Part shown: in pieces, positions 35,013-44,152 of the stretch
How the letters are laid out: each line of letters opens with the position of its first letter
Position numbering within the stretch: position 1 is the stretch's first letter
The notes under the pieces: model-generated
Database searches by the model: none
What the model saw: only the letters and a program-made list of their open reading frames with translations
What the model was told of the DNA's origin: nothing
Translations under genes and position numbers: made by a program
Source: Rhodobacteraceae bacterium EL53
GTDB taxonomy: Bacteria > Pseudomonadota > Alphaproteobacteria > Rhodobacterales > Rhodobacteraceae
Length of the DNA: 64,000 nt
Assembly (NCBI GenBank): GCA_900313015.1
Contig: OMPR01000018.1
Span: forward strand, 2,238-66,237
Reading direction: 5' to 3'

Positions 35013-35982
35013 TAAATTGATACTGCGGACTGGCATAAAACTCTGTACTTGGGCGGCGACATGCGCGGCGCTCTTGGTGCTGTCGGCCTGCGATGCAACC
35101 CCGCGCCGGACGCCGTTTCCACAGGCAAGGCCTGCGGGCCTGGCGCCTATCGGCGACACCGTTGTGCCAAGGTCCGCAAAGAGCATCGATCTGGAGCGTT
35201 ATTATGTCAAAGTTCAGAGCGATCTGCTCACGCGCGGTCTGTTGCGCACCGATGGAGGCGGACCAGACACCCCATTTGATACCGAGGATCTGGTGCGCAA
35301 CTTTGAAAATATCGCGCTCTATGATGAATACACGCGTGGCGCACTTTCGCCCAACGGACGACGCTCCAGTGGCCAGCTGAGCCGCTGGTCAGGCCCCGTC
35401 CGGATCAACACCGAATTTGGTGCGAGCGTGCCACTTGATCAGCGAACGTTGGACAAGAAGAATGTCGACGCCTATGCCGCGCGTCTGAAACGGATTACCG
35501 GACACTCCATCACCGCAACGCCTAGAAATGCCAATTTTCATGTCTTTGTAGCGGGCGAAGACGATGCCCCCTTTGTGCAGCAGCGTCTGAAACAGCTGAT
35601 CCCAACGATGAGCACCAGCCAGCTGGATCTGTTTAAAACCCTGCCCAAATCGTTTTATTGCCTTGTGATAGCGGTCTCAGACACGGGAAATCCGTTTAAT
35701 TATACGCAGGCTGTTGCTTTGATCCGGGCAGAACACCCGGATCTGGTCCGCCTGTCCTGTATCCACGAAGAAGTTGCGCAGGGCTTGGGTCTGCCCAATG
35801 ACTCCCCCGGTGCGCGCCCTTCGATTTTCAACGACGACGACGAGTTTGCGTTGCTCACCAGTCACGACGAAATTCTGCTGCAGATGCTCTATGACCCCCG
35901 CCTGAAGCAGGGAATGGGAGCGGATGAAATTCGCCCCCTAACCCAAGCCATTGCAATGGAAAAAACGGGGCAACCGCTCTGA
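34972..35982 (+). CDS. DUF2927 lipoprotein
   Basis: The ATG at 34972 overlaps the TelA end by 41 bases; a TTG at 35017 would give a neat lipoprotein signal ILRTGIKLCTWAATCAALLV ending in SACD. After the lipobox, the product is mostly DUF2927: FVAGEDDAPFVQQRLKQLIP, LPKSFYCLVIAVSD and RADHPDLVRLSCIHEEVAQGLGLPND, with a HEE (metallopeptidase-like HExxx) motif in the last. The HE pair suggests zinc binding. It is the envelope member of the operon; 30-odd bases separate it from the SPFH gene. Confidence 0.82.
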   Translation: MGLATTPAPRFQVDKLILRTGIKLCTWAATCAALLVLSACDATPRRTPFPQARPAGLAPIGDTVVPRSAKSIDLERYYVKVQSDLLTRGLLRTDGGGPDTPFDTEDLVRNFENIALYDEYTRGALSPNGRRSSGQLSRWSGPVRINTEFGASVPLDQRTLDKKNVDAYAARLKRITGHSITATPRNANFHVFVAGEDDAPFVQQRLKQLIPTMSTSQLDLFKTLPKSFYCLVIAVSDTGNPFNYTQAVALIRAEHPDLVRLSCIHEEVAQGLGLPNDSPGARPSIFNDDDEFALLTSHDEILLQMLYDPRLKQGMGADEIRPLTQAIAMEKTGQPL

Positions 35983-36013
35983 GCGGTGTATGAGATTACA
36001 AAAGGACCAGACC

Positions 36014-37165
36014 ATGGGTATTTTCGACTTTCTATCCGGCCAATTCATTGATGTAATCCATTGGGTGGATGACACCCGCGACACGATGGTTATGCGGTTC
36101 GAACGGGAAGGCCACGAGATCAAATACGGGGCCAAGCTCACAGTTCGCGAAGGTCAGGCGGCCGTGTTTGTGCACGAGGGGCAACTGGCGGATGTGTTCA
36201 CGCCCGGGCTTTACATGCTCGAAACCAACAACATGCCGATCATGACGACCCTACAGCACTGGGATCACGGCTTCAAAAGCCCCTTCAAATCTGAGATCTA
36301 TTTCGTCAACACCACCCGTTTCAACGACCTGAAATGGGGCACGAAAAACCCCATCATGCTGCGCGACCCCGAATTCGGCCCCACCCGTATTCGCGCGTTT
36401 GGCACCTATACGGTTCGGGTCAAAGACGCGGCCCGGTTCCTGGTCGAGATCGTCGGGACGGATGGCGAGTTCACCATGGATGAAATCTCGTATCAGGTGC
36501 GCAACATCATCGTGCAGGAGTTTTCCCGTGTCATCGCAAGCTCAGGCATTCCGGTATTGGACATGGCGGCCAACACGGCGGACTTGGGCAAACTGATCGC
36601 GGCCGAGGTCTCTCCCGTTCTGGAGGGTTATGGGCTGGAGATGCCCGAGTTCTATATCGAAAATATCTCGCTCCCACCGGCGGTTGAGGCTGCGTTGGAC
36701 AAACGAACCTCGATGGGCTTGGCCGGCGATCTGGGCAAGTTCACGCAATATTCAGCCGCCGAAGCGATGACCGCGGCCGCCAGCGCTCCCGGTGGCGGAG
36801 GTGGCATGGGGGCTGGATTGGGTATGGGAATGGGAATGGCAATGGCCCAGCAGATGGGTTCTATGGCAGCGGGGCAACCGTCCGGCCCGTGGGGCGCGCC
36901 TGCCCCCGCTGCCGCAGCCCCCTCAGCGCCTGTGGCAGCGCCGCCCCCCCCACCGGTAGAGCATGTTTGGCATATCGCGGAAAACGGCCAAACGAGCGGC
37001 CCCTTTTCGAAAGCCAAACTCGGACGCATGGCGACCGAAGGTGCCTTAACGCGCGACACCTTTGTGTGGACTGCGGGTCAAGACGGGTGGAAACGGGCCG
37101 AGGATGTACGAGAGCTGGCCCAATTGTTCACTATTCTGCCTCCCCCCCCACCGCCCGGGGTCTAA
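36014..37165 (+). CDS. SPFH-domain protein with C-terminal GYF_2 domain (YdjI-like)
   Basis: The product of about 383 residues begins MGIFDFLSGQFIDVIHWVDD and contains EIKYGAKLTVREGQAAVFV, FTPGLYMLETNNMP, FGTYTVRVKDAARFLVEIVG and IIVQEFSRVIASSGIPVLD, the virion-core/SPFH_2 family also seen in Bacillus YdjI. A Gly/Met-rich linker and proline-rich stretch follow. The C-terminus WHIAENGQTSGPFSKAKLGRM is a GYF_2 (DUF4339) domain, a peptide-binding module. SPFH proteins form membrane-associated scaffolds. ATG at 36014 follows AAAGGACC. Confidence 0.88.
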   Translation: MGIFDFLSGQFIDVIHWVDDTRDTMVMRFEREGHEIKYGAKLTVREGQAAVFVHEGQLADVFTPGLYMLETNNMPIMTTLQHWDHGFKSPFKSEIYFVNTTRFNDLKWGTKNPIMLRDPEFGPTRIRAFGTYTVRVKDAARFLVEIVGTDGEFTMDEISYQVRNIIVQEFSRVIASSGIPVLDMAANTADLGKLIAAEVSPVLEGYGLEMPEFYIENISLPPAVEAALDKRTSMGLAGDLGKFTQYSAAEAMTAAASAPGGGGGMGAGLGMGMGMAMAQQMGSMAAGQPSGPWGAPAPAAAAPSAPVAAPPPPPVEHVWHIAENGQTSGPFSKAKLGRMATEGALTRDTFVWTAGQDGWKRAEDVRELAQLFTILPPPPPPGV

Positions 37166-37168
37166 GCT

Positions 37169-37690
37169 ATGACACGCCGCGCCCTTGTGAAGTGGCTGCA
37201 TTGGTCAACCTTTGGGTTGATCCTGTATTTCTTTGTGGTCGAACCCGAAAACGTGCCATCAGATCCGGCGGCTGGACTAGATCTGCACACCGGGATGGTG
37301 CTTGTCGCTGTCGGGTTGGTGTGGATTTTGATGTACTTGGCAAAGGGATTGACCGGTCACCCCGGACCTAAACTGCCCGGATGGGTGAAGACCTTTGACC
37401 CGATTGGACACAAAGCCCTGCAAATCGGGGTGCCAGTTCTTGTTGTATCGGGGGCGCTTGCAGGTTTAGCAGCCCCTTTTGTGATCCGCGCATTTGGATC
37501 TGTTCCAATCAATCAGGGATTCGGGGGCAAGGGATTTGATGACTTCGCTCAAGAGGTTCATGAGCTGTTGTTTGATGGCTTGATCCTTTTGATTGGTCTG
37601 CATATTGCGTTTCATCTCTGGCGCCATTTCTGGCTAAAAGACAATGCACTGCGGGTCGTGGCACCCCGCATTCCGCATATATACCTCTAA
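37169..37690 (+). CDS. Cytochrome b561-type membrane protein
   Basis: The 173-residue product has four membrane helices with histidines placed as in cytochrome b561/b6-like domains: KWLHWSTFGLILYFF, LDLHTGMVLVAVGLV, QEVHELLFDGLILLIGLHIA and FHLWRHFW. These are probable heme b ligands. It would carry electrons across or within the membrane. It is three bases after the SPFH gene stop, so it belongs to the same operon. Confidence 0.85.
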   Translation: MTRRALVKWLHWSTFGLILYFFVVEPENVPSDPAAGLDLHTGMVLVAVGLVWILMYLAKGLTGHPGPKLPGWVKTFDPIGHKALQIGVPVLVVSGALAGLAAPFVIRAFGSVPINQGFGGKGFDDFAQEVHELLFDGLILLIGLHIAFHLWRHFWLKDNALRVVAPRIPHIYL

Positions 37691-37700
37691 GGGTTTTGCC

Positions 37701-38795
37701 GTGACTTCTTCTGAAACCGACCACCGCTTTCCTTGTGATCAATGTGGCGCTGATTACCGCTTCAGTCCCAGCGATGGGTCGCTGACGTGTGACCATTGTG
37801 GGCATTCCGAACTGATTTCGGCTGGCCCCTGGAAAGGCGCCAGTCTACGCGAATTGGATTTCGATGCAGCCGTGGCACAAAAATTGCCCGCCAGCGAAAT
37901 CGAAGAAACCAAGGTCCTAAGTTGTCCAAACTGTGCCGCGCAGGTTGAATTCGATCCAGATACCCACGCGGCAGAGTGCCCGTTTTGCGCCACCCCGGTT
38001 GTCACGGGGACAGGTGTAAACCGGCATATTAAACCGCGCGGAGTTCTTCCCTTTGCGTTGGAAGAGCGCGCGGCCCATGCCGCCATGACAGATTGGCTTG
38101 GCGGCTTGTGGTTCGCCCCAAGCGGTTTGAAACAATACGCACGCAAGGGACGGAAAATGCAGGGCATATATGTGCCCTATTGGACTTTTGATGCCGATAC
38201 CAAATCCAGCTACCGCGGCGAACGCGGCACCGTCTATTACGTGACCCGCACTGTCACACGGGATGGCAAGCAAGTGCAGGAACAGGTTGCAAAGGTGCGT
38301 TGGCGGTCGGTCGCCGGACGCGTCGCCCGGTTTTTTGATGACGTGTTGATTTTGGCGTCGTCCTCTTTGCCAAAGAAATACACCGATGCGTTAGAGCCTT
38401 GGGACCTGCCAGCACTGGAACCCTATCAGCCGCAGTACCTCGCCGGGTTCAGGGCCGAAGCCTATACCGTTGACCTGACAGACGGTTACAAGGAAGCACG
38501 AGCCCATATGGCACGGGTTATAGAGCGTGATGTGCGGTTTGACATTGGGGGGGATCGCCAGCGCATCCACGACATTGATACGGCCGTTTCAGATGTCACG
38601 TTTAAACATATTCTGCTGCCTGTTTGGCTGGCTGCCTACAAATATCAGGGCAAGACTTATCGCTTTGTTGTCAACGGTCGCACTGGGCGGGTTCAGGGCG
38701 AACGACCATGGTCCGCAATCAAGATTACGATCGCCGTTGTGCTGGGTCTTTTGGTAGCTGCTGGCGTCGGTTACGTGATCGCCACGAACCAATAA
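37701..38795 (+). CDS. Double zinc-ribbon membrane protein (TFIIB-type zinc ribbon)
   Basis: From GTG 37701 the product has 364 residues. Two CxxC pairs at the start (FPCDQCGADYRF and TCDHCGH) form one zinc ribbon; LSCPNCAAQVEF and AECPFCATPVV form a second. A middle region (KMQGIYVPYWTFDADTKSSY, GERGTVYYV) and a C-terminal membrane helix IAVVLGLLVAAGVGYVIATN follow. This family is often named primosomal-like or helicase-like only because of the zinc motif. With SPFH it recalls Bacillus YdjG. It ends the XpaC-TelA operon. Confidence 0.82.
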   Translation: MTSSETDHRFPCDQCGADYRFSPSDGSLTCDHCGHSELISAGPWKGASLRELDFDAAVAQKLPASEIEETKVLSCPNCAAQVEFDPDTHAAECPFCATPVVTGTGVNRHIKPRGVLPFALEERAAHAAMTDWLGGLWFAPSGLKQYARKGRKMQGIYVPYWTFDADTKSSYRGERGTVYYVTRTVTRDGKQVQEQVAKVRWRSVAGRVARFFDDVLILASSSLPKKYTDALEPWDLPALEPYQPQYLAGFRAEAYTVDLTDGYKEARAHMARVIERDVRFDIGGDRQRIHDIDTAVSDVTFKHILLPVWLAAYKYQGKTYRFVVNGRTGRVQGERPWSAIKITIAVVLGLLVAAGVGYVIATNQ

Positions 38796-38855
38796 CCCCT
38801 GCTCTTGCGCATCCCTGTTCCCGGCGGCAAAGTGCGCGCAAGAGGAGAACCCACA

Positions 38856-39524
38856 ATGACATTGACCGACTTGGAGGCGCTGATGAAGCAGCGCCATTCC
38901 TGCCGGGCGTTTTTGCCCGATCTCGTGCCGCAATCCCAGATTTCTGACATCATCACCACAGCTCGACGCGTCCCCAGCTGGTGCAACGCCCAGCCATGGC
39001 AGGTAACTGTGACGAGTGGAGCAGAGACAGAGTCGTTTCGCGCAGCCTTGCAGGCCGAAGTCTCCAGCGGCGCCCCCAAACCAGATCTTCCCTTTCCAGA
39101 AAAATATACCGGGATCTATCAGGATCGACGTCGCACATGCGGCTTTGCCTTGTATGACGCAGTCGGTGTTGAAAAAGGTGACCGTGTCGGGTCGGGCAAA
39201 CAGATGATGCAGAACTTTGCCCTGTTTGATGCACCACACTGTGCAATCATTACCAGTCCCAAGGAACTGGGCGCTTACGGGGCTATGGACTGCGGTGGTT
39301 TTGTGACCGCCTTTACCCTAGCCGCACAAGCTTTGAATGTTGCCACGATTCCACAGGCTGCCGTGGCCTCCTATGGGCCATTCTTGCACCGCTATTTTGA
39401 GATACCTGACGACCGGCTGATCCTTTGCGCAATCTCCTTTGGCTATGCTGATACAACCCACCCGGCCAACGGGTTCAGAACCGACCGCGCCACAGTCGAT
39501 GACATCGTGGACTGGCGGGGATGA
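38856..39524 (+). CDS. Nitroreductase-family protein
   Basis: The 222-residue product begins MTLTDLEALMKQRHSCRAFL; RHSCRAF with LIAMARRVPSWCN-like ARRVPSWCNAQPW and ALAAQALNVATIP are the FMN-binding motifs of nitroreductases. It would reduce nitro compounds, quinones or another substrate with NAD(P)H. The ATG at 38856 follows AGAGGAG. It overlaps the following kinase by four bases. Confidence 0.9.
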   Translation: MTLTDLEALMKQRHSCRAFLPDLVPQSQISDIITTARRVPSWCNAQPWQVTVTSGAETESFRAALQAEVSSGAPKPDLPFPEKYTGIYQDRRRTCGFALYDAVGVEKGDRVGSGKQMMQNFALFDAPHCAIITSPKELGAYGAMDCGGFVTAFTLAAQALNVATIPQAAVASYGPFLHRYFEIPDDRLILCAISFGYADTTHPANGFRTDRATVDDIVDWRG

Positions 39525-40432
39525 CGGACCCCGTGATCCTTTGTTGTGGCGAGGCGGTGATGGATCTTGTCCCCGCTGCCTTGTCCGATGGAGGGCACGG
39601 GTTTCGCCCTGTTCCGGGGGGGGCCGCCGTCAATACGGCCATCGCCTTGGCACGCCAAGATGTCCCCTGCGGCTTTGTCGGCGCGCTCTCCAATGACCCA
39701 ATGGCGATACGGCTGTTTGCGCATATCCAAACGCAGGGGGTGGACCTTTCACATGTGACCCGCAGCCCGGCCCCGACGACTGTCGCGTTGGCACATGTCG
39801 TCGATGGTGGCACGCGGTTTGATCTCTATGATCAGGGCAGCGCCGGGCGCAGCTATGCCAAGACAGACCTGCCCGATTTACCAAACAGCGCGCAGGCGCT
39901 GGTTTTTGGTGGTATCAGCCTCATTCACGCCCCGGCAGCAGATGCGTTTGAAACACTGGCCTCCCAAGCTGCCCATGATCACTTGATCTATCTGGATCTC
40001 AACATTCGCCCCGGTTTGGTCAGTGATCAAAGTACCTACCGCGCGCGGTTGTCTCGACTAATCAAACTGGCGGATATCATCAAAGTCTCGGACGAGGATC
40101 TGGACTGGTTCGGCCCCCTGCCCGACCTGCAGGCAGACACGCTCTTGCTTCATACAAAGGGTGCTGATGGGGTAACAGCGGTGTCCGGGCAAGACAGCTA
40201 CACGATATCAGCACCCTTGGTCGAAGTGCAGGACACAGTTGGTGCTGGCGATATCTTCAATGCTGGGTTTCTTGCCGCCTTGTATCGCCAAGATGCAATT
40301 GAGAAACCTCTACTCCTCGCTCCAAACATTCTGAAATCCGCTTTACACTCCGGCATCCAAGCCGCCAGCTTCAGCGTATCGCACCCCGGTGCCCACGCCC
40401 CCACACGACAGGACCTCACATGCGCGCATTAA
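39521..40432 (+). CDS. PfkB-family carbohydrate kinase (fructokinase-like)
   Basis: The 303-residue product has the PfkB signatures: an N-terminal [11 protein letters not shown] and [14 protein letters not shown], and the C-terminal anion hole and base [13 protein letters not shown] (catalytic Asp). It would phosphorylate a sugar such as fructose or 2-keto sugar. It overlaps the nitroreductase by four bases and the dtd gene by 13. Confidence 0.9.
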   Translation: MTDPVILCCGEAVMDLVPAALSDGGHGFRPVPGGAAVNTAIALARQDVPCGFVGALSNDPMAIRLFAHIQTQGVDLSHVTRSPAPTTVALAHVVDGGTRFDLYDQGSAGRSYAKTDLPDLPNSAQALVFGGISLIHAPAADAFETLASQAAHDHLIYLDLNIRPGLVSDQSTYRARLSRLIKLADIIKVSDEDLDWFGPLPDLQADTLLLHTKGADGVTAVSGQDSYTISAPLVEVQDTVGAGDIFNAGFLAALYRQDAIEKPLLLAPNILKSALHSGIQAASFSVSHPGAHAPTRQDLTCAH

Positions 40433-40857
40433 TTCAACGTGTTACCCAAGCCAGCGTCACCGTCGAAGGGAACATCATTGGTCAGATTGGCCCCGGCCTG
40501 CTGATCCTGATCTGCGCCATGCAGGGTGACGGCGAAAAGCAAGCTGACCAACTGGCCGCAAAAATTGCAAAACTGCGCATCTTTACCGATGACGCTGGAA
40601 AGATGAACCGCTCTGTCAAAGACATTGGTGGGGCCGTTTTGGTCGTAAGTCAATTCACTCTGGCTGCAGATACGTCACGCGGCAACCGGCCCGGGTTCTC
40701 GACCGCCGCCGCGCCTGCGGATGGCGAGCGTTTGTATGAATATTTTGCCAATCAAATGACGGCCCAAGACCTGCCAGTGCAAACCGGTCAATTCGGGGCG
40801 GATATGGCCGTTGATCTGACCAACGACGGCCCCGTCACGATATGGATGGACATGTGA
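40420..40857 (+). CDS. dtd: D-aminoacyl-tRNA deacylase
   Basis: The 145-residue protein begins [17 protein letters not shown] and has [21 protein letters not shown] and the C-terminal [17 protein letters not shown], with the Gly-cisPro motif NDGPVT and the SQFTL motif of Dtd. It hydrolyses D-amino acids off tRNA (and glycine from tRNA-Ala), protecting translation. Its start overlaps the PfkB gene; its stop TGA overlaps the next start (TGATG). Confidence 0.96.
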   Translation: MRALIQRVTQASVTVEGNIIGQIGPGLLILICAMQGDGEKQADQLAAKIAKLRIFTDDAGKMNRSVKDIGGAVLVVSQFTLAADTSRGNRPGFSTAAAPADGERLYEYFANQMTAQDLPVQTGQFGADMAVDLTNDGPVTIWMDM

Positions 40858-41960
40858 TGACGCCACGCACAACAGCCCTTAAAATATGGCAGGCCGGGGT
40901 TGATGCCGTCGGCGGATATGGGGCCACACAAAGTGCGATTCAAGAGTTCGCCCCCCCTGATCAAATCTTGGCCGTCGGCAAAGCAGCGGCGAGCATGGCA
41001 CAAGCAGCAATCGATCATTTCGGCCAGAAACCCTGTTTGGTCGTGACTAAAGACGGTCACGGCAACGCCTTGTCTCAGGACGCTGACCTGATCGAAGCCG
41101 CGCATCCCGTGCCCGACGAACGTAGCTTGCATGCCGGGGCAGCCTTACGTGAAACCGTGATGTCCCAACCTAAAAGCGCGCACCTTCTGTTGCTTGTCTC
41201 CGGTGGGGCTTCGTCGCTTGCCGAGGATCTAATGCCGGGCGTGTCCCTGACGGATTTAACAACATTGAACGCGCAGTTGCTGGCGTCCGGACAAGACATC
41301 ACTGAAATGAACGCCCAACGGCGCAAGCTCTCACGCATCAAAAGCGGCGGTCTGTTGGGATTCTTCCCCGGTGCACATGTCGACGTTTTGGCGATCTCTG
41401 ATGTACCGGGCGATGATCTGAACGTGATTGGATCCGGGATCGGCATGGTTCCCGAAACCGCTATGTTTTCGACACACACCCAAATTATCGCAAGCAACAC
41501 CCATGCCCGCGACGCAGCAGCGCAAGCGGCAAAAACATATGGCCTATCTGTTGTGGCAAATTTGGAATCGCTGCACGCCGAATTGCCGACTTTGGCAGTG
41601 CGCGTTGGTTCTCAATTGCGCTCCATGGACAAAGGTGTCCTGATTTTGGGTGGTGAGCCAACGGTAAAACTCCCCCCTGCGCCCGGCCGGGGGGGCCGCA
41701 ATCAAGCACTTGCTCTTGCTCTGGCCGAACAAATCGCGGATCACCCTGATTTGGTCGTTGTTGTTGGCGGAACAGATGGATCCGATGGCCCGACCCAAGA
41801 TGCTGGCGGCATTATCGACGGGTCCACATGGACAGAGAATGGCGCCCAATTTGCAATATCGGCGGACAGCGGCACCTACCTCGAAGCGCATGACGCGTTG
41901 CTGACAACGGGTCCAACTGGGACAAATGTGATGGATTTGCTCGTCGCAATCCGGACCTGA
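40857..41960 (+). CDS. Glycerate 2-kinase (DUF4147/GckA family)
   Basis: The 367-residue product has the glycerate kinase (MOFRL-associated) layout: ILAVGKAAASMAQAAID near the start, then LLLLVSGGASSLAEDLMPG, DEMNAQRRKLSRIKSGGLL-like motif EMNAQRRKLSRIKSGGL and the C-terminal MOFRL domain GRGGRNQALALALAEQI with GGTDGSDGPTQDAGGI. It would phosphorylate D-glycerate to 2-phosphoglycerate, feeding glycolysis. The start overlaps dtd. Together with the PfkB kinase it suggests a sugar or hydroxyacid salvage unit. Confidence 0.92.
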   Translation: MTPRTTALKIWQAGVDAVGGYGATQSAIQEFAPPDQILAVGKAAASMAQAAIDHFGQKPCLVVTKDGHGNALSQDADLIEAAHPVPDERSLHAGAALRETVMSQPKSAHLLLLVSGGASSLAEDLMPGVSLTDLTTLNAQLLASGQDITEMNAQRRKLSRIKSGGLLGFFPGAHVDVLAISDVPGDDLNVIGSGIGMVPETAMFSTHTQIIASNTHARDAAAQAAKTYGLSVVANLESLHAELPTLAVRVGSQLRSMDKGVLILGGEPTVKLPPAPGRGGRNQALALALAEQIADHPDLVVVVGGTDGSDGPTQDAGGIIDGSTWTENGAQFAISADSGTYLEAHDALLTTGPTGTNVMDLLVAIRT

Positions 41961-42034
41961 ATTCGTCGCGATCCCACTTCAATTGGTCGCGAGTCGCCGT
42001 TGACTCTCTGCGCGCGCCTTAAGACAGTCGCTGT

Positions 42035-44032
42035 ATGACTTCTAAACTCAACGCCTTGCGCGAAATCGAAGAATTGCCCGATCTCGGGATTACCCTCTCA
42101 GATGGCTGCCGTCTTTCCGCCCGAGTCTGGCGTCCGGACAACGCCAGCGACGATCCAGTCCCCGTGATCCTAGAATATCTACCTTATCGCAAACGGGACG
42201 GAACCACCGCCCGCGATGAGCTGACCCACCCCTATATCGCCAAGCGGGGTTATGCCTGCGTCCGTGTCGATATGCGCGGCAACGGCGACAGCGAAGGGTT
42301 GATGGAGGACGAATACACCCAACAGGAGCTGGACGACGCGGTTGAGGTGATCAATTGGCTCGCAGCGCAAGATTGGTGTACCGGCAAAGTCGGCATGATG
42401 GGGATCAGTTGGGGCGGATTCAACAGCCTGCAAGTCGCCGCCATGCAGCCCGAACCGCTCAAAGCGATTATCACACTCTGCTCGACGGTGGACCGCTATG
42501 CAGACGATATCCATTACAAGGGCGGCTGCCTGCTGAATGAGAACCTCGGTTGGGGCGCGACCATGTGGTGCTTTTCATCACGCGCGCCTGACCCTGCTTT
42601 GGTCGGGGACAAATGGCGTGACATGTGGCTGAACCGCTTGGAAAACGAGCCGTTCCTGACCTCAAAGTGGTTGCGTCACCAAGCCCGGGACACCTATTGG
42701 GAACACGGCTCGGTCTGCGAAGATTATTCGTCGATCAAAGCCGCTACCCTTGCCATAAGTGGCTGGGGAGACAGCTATATCAACGCTGTGCCCTCACTGG
42801 TCGAAAATATCTCAGCCCCTGTCAAAGGCATCAACGGGCCCTGGATACACAAGTACCCGCATTTCGCGATCCCCGGTCCACGCATCGGGTTTCTGCAAGA
42901 GGCGCTGCGGTGGTGGGATCGCTGGCTCAAAGACATCCCTACCGGGGTTGAGGATGATCCCGACTACCGGGCCTACCTGATGGACGGCATCGCGCCCGAA
43001 CGGATCTATGATCATCGCCCCGGCCGCTGGATCGCAGAAGACAAAGGGGCCACCGCGCATTTACCTGTGCAAACCCATCACCTGACGGACACCGGATTAG
43101 GGCCAGATGGCCCACTCACAGCAACGGTCGGCACGCCACAGCATTGCGGCATGGAAGCGGGGGAATATGGTGCGTTCTTTGGCGGACCAGAACTGCCCGG
43201 TGATCAAAGATTTGATGACGCTTTGTCGTGCTGTTTTGAAGGGCCCGTTCTGGATCAGGACCTCGATATTGTTGGCGCCCCGCGCATTCGCCTAACCCTC
43301 AGCGCGACTACTCCGCAGGCGCAGATCGCTGTTCGCCTCAATCACATCCTGCCCGATGGCTCATCCTCACGGATCACCTATGGCGTTCTCAATCTGACGC
43401 ATCGCGACAGCCATTCTGACCCGCAGCCGCTACCTGTGGGAGAGAGTGTCAAAGCCGTGCTCGACCTGGATCACATCGCCTATCGTGTTCCCAAGGGGCA
43501 CCGTCTTCGCGTGGCCATCTCCACCAGTTATTGGCCCCTGATCTGGCCATCACCTGAACAGACGACATTGCAGCTGCAAAAGGGCGAGATTGATCTGCCG
43601 CTCCGCCCGTCTGGGCAGAACGACGAATGGATCTTTCCACCTGCCGAGTCAGACCCACCTTGGAAGACCACGACCTTGCGTGAAGGAAGCAACATCCGCC
43701 GCACAGAAATCGACCAAGCGTCAGGCCACATAAGTCTGATCATCGAAGATGATTTTGGCAAAGTACAAGACGATATCCATGGTCTGATCAGCGGTGGGAT
43801 CGCGCGCGAAACATGGGTGATTCACCCAGATGACCCCCTTTCAGCACGCGGTAACTGCCATTGGACCGACGAAATGCAGCGCGGCGAAATAAAATTACGT
43901 ACAGAAACACGTTGTCAGATGTGGGCCGACCGCGACCATTTCTACCTTGCAGCTCAACTGTTTGCATACGAAAACGACATTGTTGTATACGAACGCGACG
44001 TAGAGGATCAAATTCCAAGACATCAAATCTGA
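42035..44032 (+). CDS. CocE/NonD-family hydrolase (X-Pro dipeptidyl-peptidase S15)
   Basis: The 665-residue product has an alpha/beta-hydrolase domain: LEYLPYRKRDGTTARDELTH, VRVDMRGNGDSEGLM, and GMMGISWGGFNSLQVAAM with the nucleophile serine in GISWGG. A C-terminal jelly-roll domain (IRLTLSATTPQAQIAVRLNH, VPKGHRLRVAISTSYWPLIW) completes the CocE/S15 fold. It hydrolyses esters or acylated peptides; the substrate is unknown. It stands directly upstream of the oligopeptide-type ABC operon, so it may process the imported compound in the cytoplasm. Confidence 0.9.
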   Translation: MTSKLNALREIEELPDLGITLSDGCRLSARVWRPDNASDDPVPVILEYLPYRKRDGTTARDELTHPYIAKRGYACVRVDMRGNGDSEGLMEDEYTQQELDDAVEVINWLAAQDWCTGKVGMMGISWGGFNSLQVAAMQPEPLKAIITLCSTVDRYADDIHYKGGCLLNENLGWGATMWCFSSRAPDPALVGDKWRDMWLNRLENEPFLTSKWLRHQARDTYWEHGSVCEDYSSIKAATLAISGWGDSYINAVPSLVENISAPVKGINGPWIHKYPHFAIPGPRIGFLQEALRWWDRWLKDIPTGVEDDPDYRAYLMDGIAPERIYDHRPGRWIAEDKGATAHLPVQTHHLTDTGLGPDGPLTATVGTPQHCGMEAGEYGAFFGGPELPGDQRFDDALSCCFEGPVLDQDLDIVGAPRIRLTLSATTPQAQIAVRLNHILPDGSSSRITYGVLNLTHRDSHSDPQPLPVGESVKAVLDLDHIAYRVPKGHRLRVAISTSYWPLIWPSPEQTTLQLQKGEIDLPLRPSGQNDEWIFPPAESDPPWKTTTLREGSNIRRTEIDQASGHISLIIEDDFGKVQDDIHGLISGGIARETWVIHPDDPLSARGNCHWTDEMQRGEIKLRTETRCQMWADRDHFYLAAQLFAYENDIVVYERDVEDQIPRHQI

Positions 44033-44152
44033 CTTCGTATGCGAAAAACCTGCGACATTGAGGCTTGCCCGATGCACCGAAATGAGCAAACTTAACTCAC
44101 CAATCAACAAAAAAGGCACCAAAGTGTCACCACTCAAGACAGGGAGAAATCC

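Noticed and set aside
37701-38795. Primosomal helicase PriA annotation for the zinc-ribbon protein
   Set aside because: There are no helicase motifs (no Walker A/DEAH), only zinc ribbons and a membrane helix.
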